A DNA stretch of 64,000 nt from Phaeobacter sp. 22II1-1F12B (lineage in GTDB: Bacteria; Pseudomonadota; Alphaproteobacteria; Rhodobacterales; Rhodobacteraceae): assembly GCF_002210165.1 (NCBI RefSeq), contig NZ_AQQP01000009.1, positions 124,001 to 188,000 of the forward strand. The letters run 5' to 3'. Positions 30,995 through 39,410 of this stretch are shown one piece after another (position 1 is the first letter of the stretch; the number at the start of each line of letters is the position of its first letter). The notes beneath the pieces were generated by a model that searched no databases, was not told where the DNA came from, and saw only the letters and a program-made list of their open reading frames with translations. The position numbers and the translations under genes were made by a program.

Positions 30995-31016
30995 GCCCGG
31001 CGTGGGCGCGCCGGGC
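30995..31016 (+). repeat. Intercistronic GC hairpin
   Basis: GCCCGGCG (30995-31002) and CGCCGGGC (31009-31016) form a perfect 8-bp stem between the permease and ATPase genes. No T-run follows; instead comes TTTGAGTATTTGGGGCAAGAG, close to a motif I recall from many Rhodobacteraceae intergenic spaces. It may stabilise upstream mRNA or limit ATPase expression. Confidence 0.4.
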
Positions 31017-31191
31017 GAGGTTGGCATTTGAGTATTTGGGGCAAGAGGAAAAGGGAATGTTTCCGCTCGAACCGCGCCCTTTGCGTCCGGCCGCAGGTGA
31101 TTTGAACCGGTGGCGGCCGGGTGCCAGACAATAAAAAGGAATGCGCCGCAAGGCGCGCCGCTTGATAACAGCCTCCAACAGGGAGACGAAC

Positions 31192-33276
31192 ATGGCAAAA
31201 TGGGACTATGACGGCCCGATCCTTGAAATTGACAAGCTGTCGATTTCCTTTTTCACGCGGCTGCGGGAGATCCCGGCGGTCATGGATTTCTCGGTCTCGG
31301 TGCAACCGGGCGAAGCCGTCGGCCTTGTCGGTGAATCGGGCTGCGGCAAGTCCACCGTGGCGCTCGGGGTCATGCAGGATCTTGGCGTCAACGGTCGGAT
31401 TGTCGGCGGGTCGGTCAAGTTCAAGGGGCGCGATCTTGGCGAGATGAGCGCGGAAGAACTGCGCGACATCCGGGGCAGCGAGATCGCAATGATCTATCAA
31501 GAACCCATGGCCTCGCTGAACCCGGCGATGCGGATCGGCAAGCAGCTGATGGAAGTGCCGATGATCCACCAGGGCCTGTCGCAGAAAGAGGCCTATGCCC
31601 GCGCGTTGCAGGTGGTGACCGATGTCAAACTGCCCGACCCTGAGCGGATCCTGAACAGTTTTCCGCACCAGCTGTCCGGCGGGCAGCAGCAGCGGATCGT
31701 GATCGCCATGGCGCTGATGAGCGAGCCGGCGTTGCTGATCCTGGATGAGCCGACCACCGCCCTTGATGTGACGGTCGAGGCGGCCATCGTAGAGCTGGTC
31801 AAGGATCTCGGGCGCAAGTACGGCACCTCGATGCTGTTCATCAGCCATAACCTTGGGCTGGTTCTTGAGACCTGCGACCGGATCTGCGTGATGTATTCCG
31901 GAGAGGCGGTGGAACGCGGCTCGATCCATGACGTGTTCGACGAGATGCAGCACCCCTATACGCAGGCGCTGTTCCGGTCGATCCCACTTCCGGGAGCGGA
32001 TAAGAACGCGCGGCCGCTGGTCGCCATTCCGGGTAATTTCCCCCTGCCCCATGAACGGCCCAAGGGCTGCAATTTCGGGCCGCGCTGCGATTATTTCCAG
32101 GCCGGGCGCTGCGATGCCAAACCGATCCCGATGGAGACCGTGCCCGGCAATGACCGTCACCATACGCGCTGCCTGCGGTACCAGGAGATCGACTGGCAGG
32201 CCCCGATTGCGGCCTCGGATGTCAAGGAGAAGAGCAGCGCCGGGGATGTGATCCTGAAGATGGACGATCTGCGCAAGTATTACGAGGTCGCAGCCAACGC
32301 GCTCTTCGGTGGTGGCGAGCGTAAGGTCGTCAAAGCGAATGAAACCCTGTCCTTCGAAGCGCGGGAATCCGAAACGCTGGCGATTGTCGGGGAATCCGGC
32401 TGCGGCAAGTCGACCTTTGCGAAGGTGCTGATGGGGCTTGAAACCGCCACTGACGGGCAGATCATCTTTGACAACCGCAATATCGAAGCGGTGCCCATTG
32501 AAAAGCGGGATACCAAGACGATTTCGGACATCCAGATGGTGTTTCAGAACCCGTTCGACACGCTGAACCCGTCGATGAAGGTCGGCCGCCAGATCATCCG
32601 GGCGCTGGAAGTCTTTGGCATCGGCAAGAACGAAGCGGAACGCCGGGAGCGGATGCTGAGCCTGCTCGACCTTGTGAAACTGCCACGTGAATTCGCCGAC
32701 CGGATGCCGCGCCAGTTGTCCGGCGGGCAGAAGCAGCGGGTCGGGATCGCCCGGGCCTTTTCCGGCGGGGCGCGGGTTGTCGTGGCGGATGAGCCGGTGT
32801 CGGCGCTTGATGTGTCGGTTCAGGCCGCGGTGACGGATCTGCTGATGGAGATCCAGCGCGAAGAGAAAACGACACTGCTGTTCATTTCGCATGATCTTTC
32901 GATCGTGCGTTATCTCAGCGACCGGGTCATGGTCATGTACCTTGGCCATGTGGTCGAACTGGGCACAACCGAGCAGGTGTTCTCGCCGCCCTATCACCCC
33001 TATACCGAGGCGCTCTTGTCGGCTGTACCGATTGCCGACACCTCGGTCACAAAGAAGCACATCGTACTCGAGGGCGATATTCCCTCGGCAATGAACCCGC
33101 CGCCGGGCTGTCCGTTCCAGACCCGGTGCCGCTGGAAATCGCAGGTGCCCGGCAACCTTTGCGAAACCGAGGTGCCGCCGATGAAATTCCGCGACGGGAA
33201 CCACCAGATCAAGTGCCACCTGAGCGAGGACCAGATGGCCGAGATGGAGCCTGTGATCCAGATCGCGGCCGAGTAG
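31192..33276 (+). CDS. ABC transporter ATP-binding protein, fused DppD-DppF type
   Basis: A 694-residue protein with two complete ATPase domains. Each has Walker A G-E-S-G-C-G-K-S-T (about residues 44 and 399), the signature L-S-G-G-Q (Q-Q-Q-R and K-Q-R) and Walker B (L-L-I-L-D-E-P, V-V-V-A-D-E-P). After each domain comes the oligopeptide-transporter C-terminal cysteine region (G-C-N-F-G-P-R-C and G-C-P-F-Q-T-R-C). ATG 31192 is used. It powers the two permeases upstream. No substrate-binding protein gene is adjacent. Confidence 0.92.
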   Translation: MAKWDYDGPILEIDKLSISFFTRLREIPAVMDFSVSVQPGEAVGLVGESGCGKSTVALGVMQDLGVNGRIVGGSVKFKGRDLGEMSAEELRDIRGSEIAMIYQEPMASLNPAMRIGKQLMEVPMIHQGLSQKEAYARALQVVTDVKLPDPERILNSFPHQLSGGQQQRIVIAMALMSEPALLILDEPTTALDVTVEAAIVELVKDLGRKYGTSMLFISHNLGLVLETCDRICVMYSGEAVERGSIHDVFDEMQHPYTQALFRSIPLPGADKNARPLVAIPGNFPLPHERPKGCNFGPRCDYFQAGRCDAKPIPMETVPGNDRHHTRCLRYQEIDWQAPIAASDVKEKSSAGDVILKMDDLRKYYEVAANALFGGGERKVVKANETLSFEARESETLAIVGESGCGKSTFAKVLMGLETATDGQIIFDNRNIEAVPIEKRDTKTISDIQMVFQNPFDTLNPSMKVGRQIIRALEVFGIGKNEAERRERMLSLLDLVKLPREFADRMPRQLSGGQKQRVGIARAFSGGARVVVADEPVSALDVSVQAAVTDLLMEIQREEKTTLLFISHDLSIVRYLSDRVMVMYLGHVVELGTTEQVFSPPYHPYTEALLSAVPIADTSVTKKHIVLEGDIPSAMNPPPGCPFQTRCRWKSQVPGNLCETEVPPMKFRDGNHQIKCHLSEDQMAEMEPVIQIAAE

Positions 33277-33285
33277 CGGACAAGC

Positions 33286-33315
33286 AAAACCCCGCAGCGG
33301 GAAAACGCTGCGGGG
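33286..33315 (-). terminator. Strong hairpin between ABC operon and small secreted protein gene
   Basis: CCCCGCAGCG / CGCTGCGGGG (33290-33299 and 33306-33315) is a perfect 10-bp stem. On the minus strand it is followed by TTTTG, giving a terminator for the gene ending at 33343. On the plus strand the stem follows the ATPase stop but lacks a T-run. Confidence 0.75.
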
Positions 33316-33342
33316 CGGATCGTCGTTAAGACGAAAACGGGC

Positions 33343-33864
33343 TTACTTGGCAACCGAGTTCGGGATGTCTTCGGGCAGAACGTCAACAACGGCGTTCGCA
33401 TAGCCTTCGATCATCGCACGGTAGAAATCATCGCTGCTAGGCGAGACGGCGATATAACCTTCCGGAACGGTGCCGGCGGGGTCCATCGCTACGATCTTCA
33501 CCGGATAGCTTTCGGCACCGGCATCGGCCTGCGGGCTGGTGATGCTTACAACACCGTCCATCTGGTTGAATTCGCGGCTTTCAGGCAGCATGGCGCTGTC
33601 GTCCATGCGGACTTCCTGAAGGTTCACTTCGACGACATAACCGGCGTCTTCTGTGGTCATCGCGATCTTGTCGGCGATCGACGTCATCAGGTCGGTTGCC
33701 AGCGTCGGGAAGTATTCCTGCGCGTTGGAATCTTTCAGCGCCGTGTATTCGGAATTCACGGTCAGTTCCTTAACAACACCGTCTTGCGACTGCGCCCAGC
33801 CGGCACCTGCGACAATTGCTGCTACGGCGCTTGCGGCCATCGTACGGACAAACATGGATTTCAT
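33343..33864 (-). CDS. Secreted protein of unknown function
   Basis: A 173-residue protein with a clear signal peptide (M-K-S-M-F-V-R-T-M-A-A-S-A, cleavage near G-W-A-Q). AAAGGAG lies before ATG 33864. The mature part is acidic and mixed alpha/beta, with E-Y-T-A-L-K-D-S-N-A-Q-E-Y-F-P-T-L and V-E-V-N-L-Q-E-V-R-M-D-D. I do not recognise the family; it reads like a small periplasmic domain. It has its own good promoter and terminator, so it is a single-gene unit. It is convergent with the ABC operon, which says little about its role. Confidence 0.75.
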   Translation of the reverse strand: MKSMFVRTMAASAVAAIVAGAGWAQSQDGVVKELTVNSEYTALKDSNAQEYFPTLATDLMTSIADKIAMTTEDAGYVVEVNLQEVRMDDSAMLPESREFNQMDGVVSITSPQADAGAESYPVKIVAMDPAGTVPEGYIAVSPSSDDFYRAMIEGYANAVVDVLPEDIPNSVAK

Positions 33865-33960
33865 TTTTACTCTCCTTTTACACTCGCCAACCACAGGCCC
33901 CGATAGGTGTCTCGGCAGGCGCTATGTGCCTTCAACACCGCTCGGCGTGAAAAGGTTCCG

Positions 33961-33989
33961 ATTGAAATCAGATAGTTTGCAGCTGTCAA
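33961..33989 (-). promoter_or_regulatory. Sigma70-like promoter for the secreted protein gene
   Basis: On the minus strand TTGACA (33989-33984) is separated by 17 bp from TTCAAT (33966-33961), which matches TATAAT at four of six positions. The start codon lies about 97 bp downstream. Confidence 0.55.
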
Positions 33990-34032
33990 CAGGGCGGGCA
34001 TGACGCGGCAGGACTTTGCCGGCCCGCCGACG

Positions 34033-34629
34033 TCAGCTTCCCCAGATGACCCGCACGTAATTGCGGGTTTCCTCATAGGGCGGCACACCACCATGTTTGA
34101 CGACCGCCTCGGGGCCCGCGTTATAGGCGGCGAGCGCCAGCGGCCATGACCCGAACTTGCGGTATTGCCGCGCAAGGTATCGCGCACCACCTTCAAGGTT
34201 CTGTTTCGGGTCCGTCGGATCGACGCCAAGCAGACGGGCGGTTTGCGGCATCAACTGGGCCAGACCCAAGGCGCCCTTGTGCGAAACGGCCGAGGGATTC
34301 CAGCCCGATTCCTGCTGGACCAGCCGCGCGAAAAGATCTTCGGGGATATTGTGCAGCCGGGCTGCCGCCTTGGCCATCACGAGGAACTCGCCACGGTATT
34401 TGCCGCCATAAGCGCCGCTGCCGTTCTTGCTTGGCGTATAGATCGAGGGCGGCTGAAGCCGGACCGAATTCTTGTACTGCTCAGCCGCGCGGTTATCGAG
34501 AACCGCCAACTGGGATTTCAGCAGCTTCTTCTGGCTGCGCGTCGAAACGGAATCCGCAAGCGCCGCATCGGCACAGAGAGAAATAACGAAAGCACCGACA
34601 GCCAGTTGCCCCATACGCTTGATAACCAT
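34033..34629 (-). CDS. Lytic transglycosylase, SLT domain
   Basis: A 198-residue exported lytic transglycosylase of the Slt70-like family, which cleaves peptidoglycan glycan strands to 1,6-anhydro ends. After a signal peptide (cleavage near A-A-L-A-D) comes a linker, then the SLT domain with the catalytic Glu in V-Q-Q-E-S-G-W-N-P, then G-L-A-Q-L-M-P and A-A-Y-N-A-G-P. The start could be ATG 34629 or ATG 34614; both leave a signal peptide. Divergent from ssb. Confidence 0.9.
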   Translation of the reverse strand: MVIKRMGQLAVGAFVISLCADAALADSVSTRSQKKLLKSQLAVLDNRAAEQYKNSVRLQPPSIYTPSKNGSGAYGGKYRGEFLVMAKAAARLHNIPEDLFARLVQQESGWNPSAVSHKGALGLAQLMPQTARLLGVDPTDPKQNLEGGARYLARQYRKFGSWPLALAAYNAGPEAVVKHGGVPPYEETRNYVRVIWGS

Positions 34630-34842
34630 GTACAAAAAGTCCCGCAGAAAGAACGATTCCCCGGCGGCACTATACGCAGATTACCCTGAATTTCCAGAAC
34701 TGAAACTTTTTGACCCCGGCAGGCAGCGTCATTTCGCGTCCTGCATTCTGGTTTAATCCTTGCAATGACACGTATAGTCTCGGACAGAACCCATCCCGGG
34801 AATCAATCCGGACAGCATTCAAACACACATACGGGGAGCACC

Positions 34843-35352
34843 ATGGCAGGCTCGGTCAACAAGGTCATTCTTATCGGAAATCTGGGGCGCGACCCCGAAG
34901 TGCGCACATTTCAGAATGGCGGCAAGGTCTGCAACCTGCGCATCGCCACCTCTGAGAACTGGAAGGACCGCAACACCGGTGAGCGCCGCGAGCGGACCGA
35001 ATGGCATTCGGTCGCGATCTTCAACGAAGGGCTGGTCCGCGTGGCCGAGCAATATCTGCGCAAAGGCTCCAAGGTCTATATCGAAGGCCAGCTCCAGACC
35101 CGTAAATGGCAGGACCAGTCCGGTCAGGACCGCTATTCCACCGAGGTCGTGCTTCAGGGCTTCGGCTCGACGCTGACCATGCTCGACGGCCGTGATGGCG
35201 GTTCGGGCGGCGGCGGTGGTGGTGGCGGCTACGGCGGCGGCTACGATCAGGGCGGCGGCTATGACAGCGGCCCGCAGGACGACCGCTTTGGCGGCGGTCA
35301 GGGCGGTGGCGGCCCCTCGTCGCGCGATATGGATGATGAGATCCCGTTCTGA
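34843..35352 (+). CDS. ssb: Single-stranded DNA-binding protein
   Basis: A 169-residue SSB. The OB fold occupies residues 1-112 (begins [15 protein letters not shown]). A glycine-rich linker follows, with many G-G and Y-G-G-G repeats. The acidic tip D-M-D-D-E-I-P-F recruits repair and replication proteins. GGGGAG precedes ATG 34843. I see no SOS box upstream, unlike in some alphaproteobacteria. Confidence 0.97.
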   Translation: MAGSVNKVILIGNLGRDPEVRTFQNGGKVCNLRIATSENWKDRNTGERRERTEWHSVAIFNEGLVRVAEQYLRKGSKVYIEGQLQTRKWQDQSGQDRYSTEVVLQGFGSTLTMLDGRDGGSGGGGGGGGYGGGYDQGGGYDSGPQDDRFGGGQGGGGPSSRDMDDEIPF

Positions 35353-35378
35353 TAAGATCGATCTACCCTTGACGAAAA

Positions 35379-35402
35379 CCTGTGTGCAAATCTGCACACA
35401 GG
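35379..35402. repeat. Perfect inverted repeat upstream of the DoxX gene
   Basis: CCTGTGTGCA-AATC-TGCACACAGG is a perfect 10-bp inverted repeat in the 131 bp between ssb and the DoxX gene. It is not followed by T, so it is a poor terminator. TTGACG lies 5 bp upstream (35369-35374), which makes a repressor operator over a promoter plausible. Confidence 0.45.
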
Positions 35403-35483
35403 GAGTTGAGATGTAAGGAATATTCTTTGCGCGCCAACTCAGTATGTCATCAGGCAAATTGATATCTTGCCCAAGGAACTCCT

Positions 35484-35888
35484 ATGTCCAAGACTCTCAC
35501 GAATTTCACGCCGATCATGCTCAGCGTCTTCCGGATCGTTGCCGCGCTGATCTTCATGGCGCATGGCACTCAGAAACTGCTCAACTTCCCTGCCTCCGAC
35601 ATGAACCCGCCGCTATTCTCGATGTTTGGCTTTGCCGGTCTGCTTGAACTGGTAGGCGGCGCGCTGCTCGTCATCGGCCTCTTCACCCGTCCGGTGGCCT
35701 TTGTCCTGTCGGGCCTGATGGCATTCGCCTATTTCATCGCCCACGCGCCGCAAAGCTTTTTCCCGGCGCTGAACGGCGGCGACGCGGCAATCCTTTACTG
35801 CTTCTTCTTCCTGTACCTTGTCTTCTCCGGCCCCGGCCCGATCAGCGTTGACGCGCTGCGCAGCCGTCCGAATGGCGTAACCGCCTGA
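35484..35888 (+). CDS. DoxX-family membrane protein
   Basis: A 134-residue protein with four predicted membrane helices and the DoxX patterns A-L-I-F-M-A-H-G-T-Q-K near residue 25 and G-L-L-E-L-V-G-G-A-L-L-V-I-G-L-F-T-R. DoxX proteins are small quinone-related or redox-associated membrane proteins; some act with oxidoreductases in stress defence. The gene stands alone, with a palindrome upstream and a strong terminator after it. Confidence 0.88.
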   Translation: MSKTLTNFTPIMLSVFRIVAALIFMAHGTQKLLNFPASDMNPPLFSMFGFAGLLELVGGALLVIGLFTRPVAFVLSGLMAFAYFIAHAPQSFFPALNGGDAAILYCFFFLYLVFSGPGPISVDALRSRPNGVTA

Positions 35889-35915
35889 TCAACCGGTAAA
35901 GCGACGAAATCAACA

Positions 35916-35946
35916 AGCGCGGCAGATCAGCTCTGCCGCGCTTTTT
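35916..35946 (+). terminator. Intrinsic terminator after DoxX gene
   Basis: AGCGCGGCAGA / TCTGCCGCGCT (35916-35926 and 35932-35942) forms an 11-bp stem followed by TTTTTC. It overlaps the last codons of the convergent aroB. Confidence 0.88.
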
Positions 35947-37054
35947 CTTTAAGGGCCGCCTGCAAAACATCCTCCAGCGCGTCGCGCGGCACATCCGAGG
36001 TCACAAAAGCCTGACCGATACCGCGCGCCAGGATAAACCGCAGCTTGCCATCCAGCACTTTCTTGTCCTGTGCCATCAACTCGATCAGCGCCTCGGAATC
36101 CGGCAGATCGCCCGGTATATCGGACAGATCGGTCTTCATCCCCATGCGCTTGAGGTGTTCACGCACGCGGCTTGGTTCCTCCTGACTGCAAAAACCCAGA
36201 CGCGCGGAAAGCTCAAAGGCCAGCGCGCAGCCGATCGCCACGCCTTCGCCATGCAGCAACCGGTTGCTGTATCCCGTCGCCGCCTCAAGCGCGTGGCAGA
36301 AGGTATGCCCAAGGTTCAGCAGCGCCCGGTCGCCCTGCTCTGTCTCGTCTCGCGCGACGATATCGGCCTTCATCTGCACCGACTTGGTCACCGCCGCGAT
36401 GCGGGCTGCCATGTCACCGGATTTCAGCGCGGGACCGTTTTCATCGAGCCAGTCGAAAAACGCCGCATCGCCCAGCAGCCCGTATTTCACCACCTCGCCA
36501 TAACCGGCGAGGAAGTCGCGTTCGGTCAATGTCGCGAGCACATCCGTATCCGCCAGCACCAGCGCGGGCTGATGAAAGGCACCGATCAGGTTCTTGCCCT
36601 GACGAACATTGATCCCCGTCTTTCCGCCGACCGAACTGTCGACCTGCGCCAGAAGCGAGGTCGGAATCTGCACGAACCGGACGCCCCGACGCAGCACGGC
36701 CGCGGCAAACCCGACGAGATCCCCGATCACCCCGCCGCCAAGCGCCACCACGATGTCGCGGCGTTCCACTTTCTGATCGAGCAGCCAGTCGCAGGTCCGG
36801 GTCAGGTTTTCCCAGCTTTTGGTCGCTTCGCCAGCGGGAAGCGTCATCGCTTCCATCGCGATGCCCGACGCAGCCAATCCGGCGCGCAGGGTCTCAAGAT
36901 GCAGCGCGGCGACGGTTTCGTCGCTGACGACAACCACGCGCGGACGAGGCAAGAGCGGCGAAATCAGCTCTCCGGCGCGGGCCATCAGGCCGGGGCCAAT
37001 AATCACGTCATAGCTGCGCTCGCCCAGCGAAACATGGACTTTTTCCTGCATCAT
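35927..37054 (-). CDS. aroB: 3-dehydroquinate synthase
   Basis: A 375-residue NAD- and metal-dependent enzyme, second step of the shikimate pathway. Typical motifs are G-G-G-V-I-G-D-L-V-G-F-A-A, P-T-S-L-L-A-Q-V-D-S-S-V-G-G-K-T and L-N-L-G-H-T-F-C-H-A-L-E with metal-ligand histidines. Two consecutive ATG codons (37054 and 37051) are possible starts; either overlaps the aroK stop. It forms an aroK-aroB operon. Confidence 0.96.
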   Translation of the reverse strand: MMQEKVHVSLGERSYDVIIGPGLMARAGELISPLLPRPRVVVVSDETVAALHLETLRAGLAASGIAMEAMTLPAGEATKSWENLTRTCDWLLDQKVERRDIVVALGGGVIGDLVGFAAAVLRRGVRFVQIPTSLLAQVDSSVGGKTGINVRQGKNLIGAFHQPALVLADTDVLATLTERDFLAGYGEVVKYGLLGDAAFFDWLDENGPALKSGDMAARIAAVTKSVQMKADIVARDETEQGDRALLNLGHTFCHALEAATGYSNRLLHGEGVAIGCALAFELSARLGFCSQEEPSRVREHLKRMGMKTDLSDIPGDLPDSEALIELMAQDKKVLDGKLRFILARGIGQAFVTSDVPRDALEDVLQAALKEKARQS

Positions 37055-37641
37055 TCGCTCTCCAGCACGTCCGGACGGCTGGCAAGCGCTTCCAGCACGC
37101 GGTCAACCATCTGCTCGATCGAAGCCTGCCCGTCGGACTGCACGGCCAGATCGGCTTTTTCATAGAACTGGCGACGCTGATCGAACAGGGACTGCAAGGT
37201 GGCGCGCGGGTTCTCGGTGCGCAGCAAGGGGCGCGAATCGCGGTGCCGGACCCGCTGCCAGAGCACGTCGCAGCTTGCATCCAGCCAGACCGACGCGCCT
37301 TTTTCCGAAATCAACCGGCGATTCTCCTCTGAGAGGAACGCGCCGCCGCCTGTTGAAAGCACGCCACGCTCTTCAACCAGCAACCGAGCGATGACCTGGC
37401 TTTCCTTGCGACGGAAAAACGCCTCGCCATCGCGGGTGAAAATCTCGGGCACCGTCATGTTGGCGGCAGCCTCTATTTCCGCGTCACTATCAAGGAAAGG
37501 CACGCCCAGACGCTCGGCAAGCGCACGGCCCACGGCGGTTTTGCCCGCGCCCATCATGCCCACCATCACGACGGTCTTTTTCAACCTCTTCGCCTTGCCG
37601 GGCCTGTCTTTTTTGTTCGATCTTTGCTCAATTTCGCTCAT
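37051..37641 (-). CDS. aroK: Shikimate kinase
   Basis: A 196-residue kinase that makes shikimate 3-phosphate. The Walker A loop is G-M-M-G-A-G-K-T, the substrate-binding D-S-D follows, and T-G-G-G-A-F is the third marker. An N-terminal basic extension of about 20 residues precedes the core, as in other Rhodobacteraceae. It overlaps aroB by four bases. Divergent from the 49-residue membrane gene. Confidence 0.95.
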   Translation of the reverse strand: MSEIEQRSNKKDRPGKAKRLKKTVVMVGMMGAGKTAVGRALAERLGVPFLDSDAEIEAAANMTVPEIFTRDGEAFFRRKESQVIARLLVEERGVLSTGGGAFLSEENRRLISEKGASVWLDASCDVLWQRVRHRDSRPLLRTENPRATLQSLFDQRRQFYEKADLAVQSDGQASIEQMVDRVLEALASRPDVLESE

Positions 37642-37719
37642 TCTTCAGTGAATGACGTGATCTTGTCGAAAAGGCCATATATAACTTGTGCAAAACAACG
37701 AGCAGTAAGTGAGGTCGCG

Positions 37720-37869
37720 ATGGGCAGGCTCATCAAATTTGTAGTATATCTCCTGTGCTTGGCGTTCATAGCCGTTGTCGGGTATGCTTATCTCGGACCC
37801 TGGTTCGGGTCGGATTTCTCGGCCCCGCAGCAAGAGATACGCAAACCGGTGGAACTGGATGCCGACTAG
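37720..37869 (+). CDS. 49-residue single-span membrane protein
   Basis: The protein begins M-G-R-L-I-K-F-V-V-Y-L-L and has one hydrophobic helix (about residues 5-27) and a short polar tail ending E-L-D-A-D. Its 3' end overlaps the next gene by 11 bp (37859-37869), so the two are coupled. The gene block small protein, secreted protein, xerD, divergent from aroKB, looks like a fixed arrangement. The function is unknown. ATG 37720 is used; a longer open extension has no support. Confidence 0.7.
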   Translation: MGRLIKFVVYLLCLAFIAVVGYAYLGPWFGSDFSAPQQEIRKPVELDAD

Positions 37870-39409
37870 ACACGGGATCGCCCTTTCCATTGCCATGATC
37901 GCCCTGCCCGCCAGTCTTGGCGCGCAAGAGCCGCTGACCGCAATCGACTGGCTTGGCCAAAACGCCCCGCAGATCCGCTCGGGTCCGACGCTGGGCGGGC
38001 AGACATTGCGGGAACCGCCGGTGACGCAGACGGCCCTGCGGCCTGAGATCGCCGTGGAAACGCTGCAACCGCAGCCGCAGCCGATGGGTCTGGTGCCGTC
38101 CGATGTTACCGGCCTGCCGGTCAACCTGTGGCAGGGCAGCGAATTGCCGACGCTGCGCTATCTGATCGATACCGTGCCGGTGGATGGCAATCCGGCGATG
38201 CAGACGCTGCTTTATACGCTGCTGCTTTCGGAAACCCGCGCGCCGGGCGGCGAAGACGCGCAGGACTGGCTGATGCGGGCGCGGCTTGACCGGCTGATGT
38301 CGCTTGGCGCGACCGATCCGCTCGAATCCCTTGCCGAAAGCGCCGGTGCGGCGCAGAACCCCGCGCTGTTCCAGCGCTGGTTCGATGCGACCCTGCTGAA
38401 CGGCACCGAAGACAAGGCCTGCGCGGCGCTGGCGCTGGATGCGCGGCTGACACGCGATTATCGTGCCCGCATATTCTGCCTCGCCCGGCAGGGCGACTGG
38501 CAGACCGCTGCGCTGATCCTCGAGGCCGCGCATGCGATACAGGCGATGCCGCAGGCAGAGCTGGACCTGATGGACCGCTTCCTGTCGCCGGAAATATACG
38601 ATGGTGCGCCGCACCTGCCCATGCCCGACGATCCGGACCCGCTGACCTTTCGCCTTTTTGAATCGATTGGTGAACGGCTGCCCACCGCGTCGCTGCCGCG
38701 TGCCTTTGCCAATGCCGACCTGCGCGATGTCTCGGGCTGGAAGGCCCAGATCGAAGCCGCCGAAAGGCTGACCCGTATCGGCGCGCTGCAACCCAACCGC
38801 CTGCTCGGCCTTTATACCGAGCGTCGCGCCGCCGCCTCGGGCGGGGTCTGGGACCGGGTGACCGCCCTGCGCCGGTTTGAAACCGCGCTTGAGCAGAACA
38901 GCATCGATGCCGTGACCAAGACGCTCCCGCCGGTCTGGACCGCCATGCAGGAAGTCGGGCTGGAGGTTGCCTTTGCTGAGTTGTTTGCCCCGCAGATCAG
39001 CGGTCTGAACTTTACAGACGCGCGAGCCGCACAGATCGCGTGGCGCATGGGGCTGTTGTCTTCGGATTACGAATCCGTCGCCAATTCTGTCGCCGCCGAA
39101 ACTGATACCGATGCATTCCTCGTGGCCCTGACGCGCGGGACGCCAGGCGATGTCGCAGCGCCGAACCAGATGACACAGGCGATATCGGACGGGTTCAGCA
39201 ACGCGGTGGACCTGCCCGGCCGCATCCAGAACGCTCTGGATCGCGGGGCGCTTGGGGAAACCATCCTGCTGGCCATTGAACATTTCGACCGGGGCGCGAC
39301 GGGCAATCCCAACGACCTTGCTGCCGCCATCGCCACGCTGCGCCGCGTTGGTCTTGAAGACACCGCGCGTCGGGCGTCGTTGCAGCTTTTGCTGTTGGGG
39401 CATGGGTAG
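37859..39409 (+). CDS. Secreted helical-repeat protein of unknown function
   Basis: A 516-residue protein with a signal peptide (I-A-L-S-I-A-M-I-A-L-P-A-S-L-G-A, cleavage before Q-E-P). A proline/glutamine-rich stretch (about residues 50-80) is followed by an all-helical body that resembles tetratricopeptide-like repeats, with many A-L-x-x-A and R-R-F-E-T-A-L patterns. I do not recognise a named domain. The start overlaps the 49-residue gene, and the stop lies one base before the xerD ATG, so all three genes are tightly coupled. A periplasmic scaffold role is possible but is only a guess. Confidence 0.8.
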   Translation: MPTRHGIALSIAMIALPASLGAQEPLTAIDWLGQNAPQIRSGPTLGGQTLREPPVTQTALRPEIAVETLQPQPQPMGLVPSDVTGLPVNLWQGSELPTLRYLIDTVPVDGNPAMQTLLYTLLLSETRAPGGEDAQDWLMRARLDRLMSLGATDPLESLAESAGAAQNPALFQRWFDATLLNGTEDKACAALALDARLTRDYRARIFCLARQGDWQTAALILEAAHAIQAMPQAELDLMDRFLSPEIYDGAPHLPMPDDPDPLTFRLFESIGERLPTASLPRAFANADLRDVSGWKAQIEAAERLTRIGALQPNRLLGLYTERRAAASGGVWDRVTALRRFETALEQNSIDAVTKTLPPVWTAMQEVGLEVAFAELFAPQISGLNFTDARAAQIAWRMGLLSSDYESVANSVAAETDTDAFLVALTRGTPGDVAAPNQMTQAISDGFSNAVDLPGRIQNALDRGALGETILLAIEHFDRGATGNPNDLAAAIATLRRVGLEDTARRASLQLLLLGHG

Positions 39410-39410
39410 A

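Noticed and set aside
30934-33219. Long minus-strand frame (761 codons) opposite the ABC ATPase
   Set aside because: It is a GC-driven shadow: it lacks any motif, while the plus strand has two complete ATPase domains.
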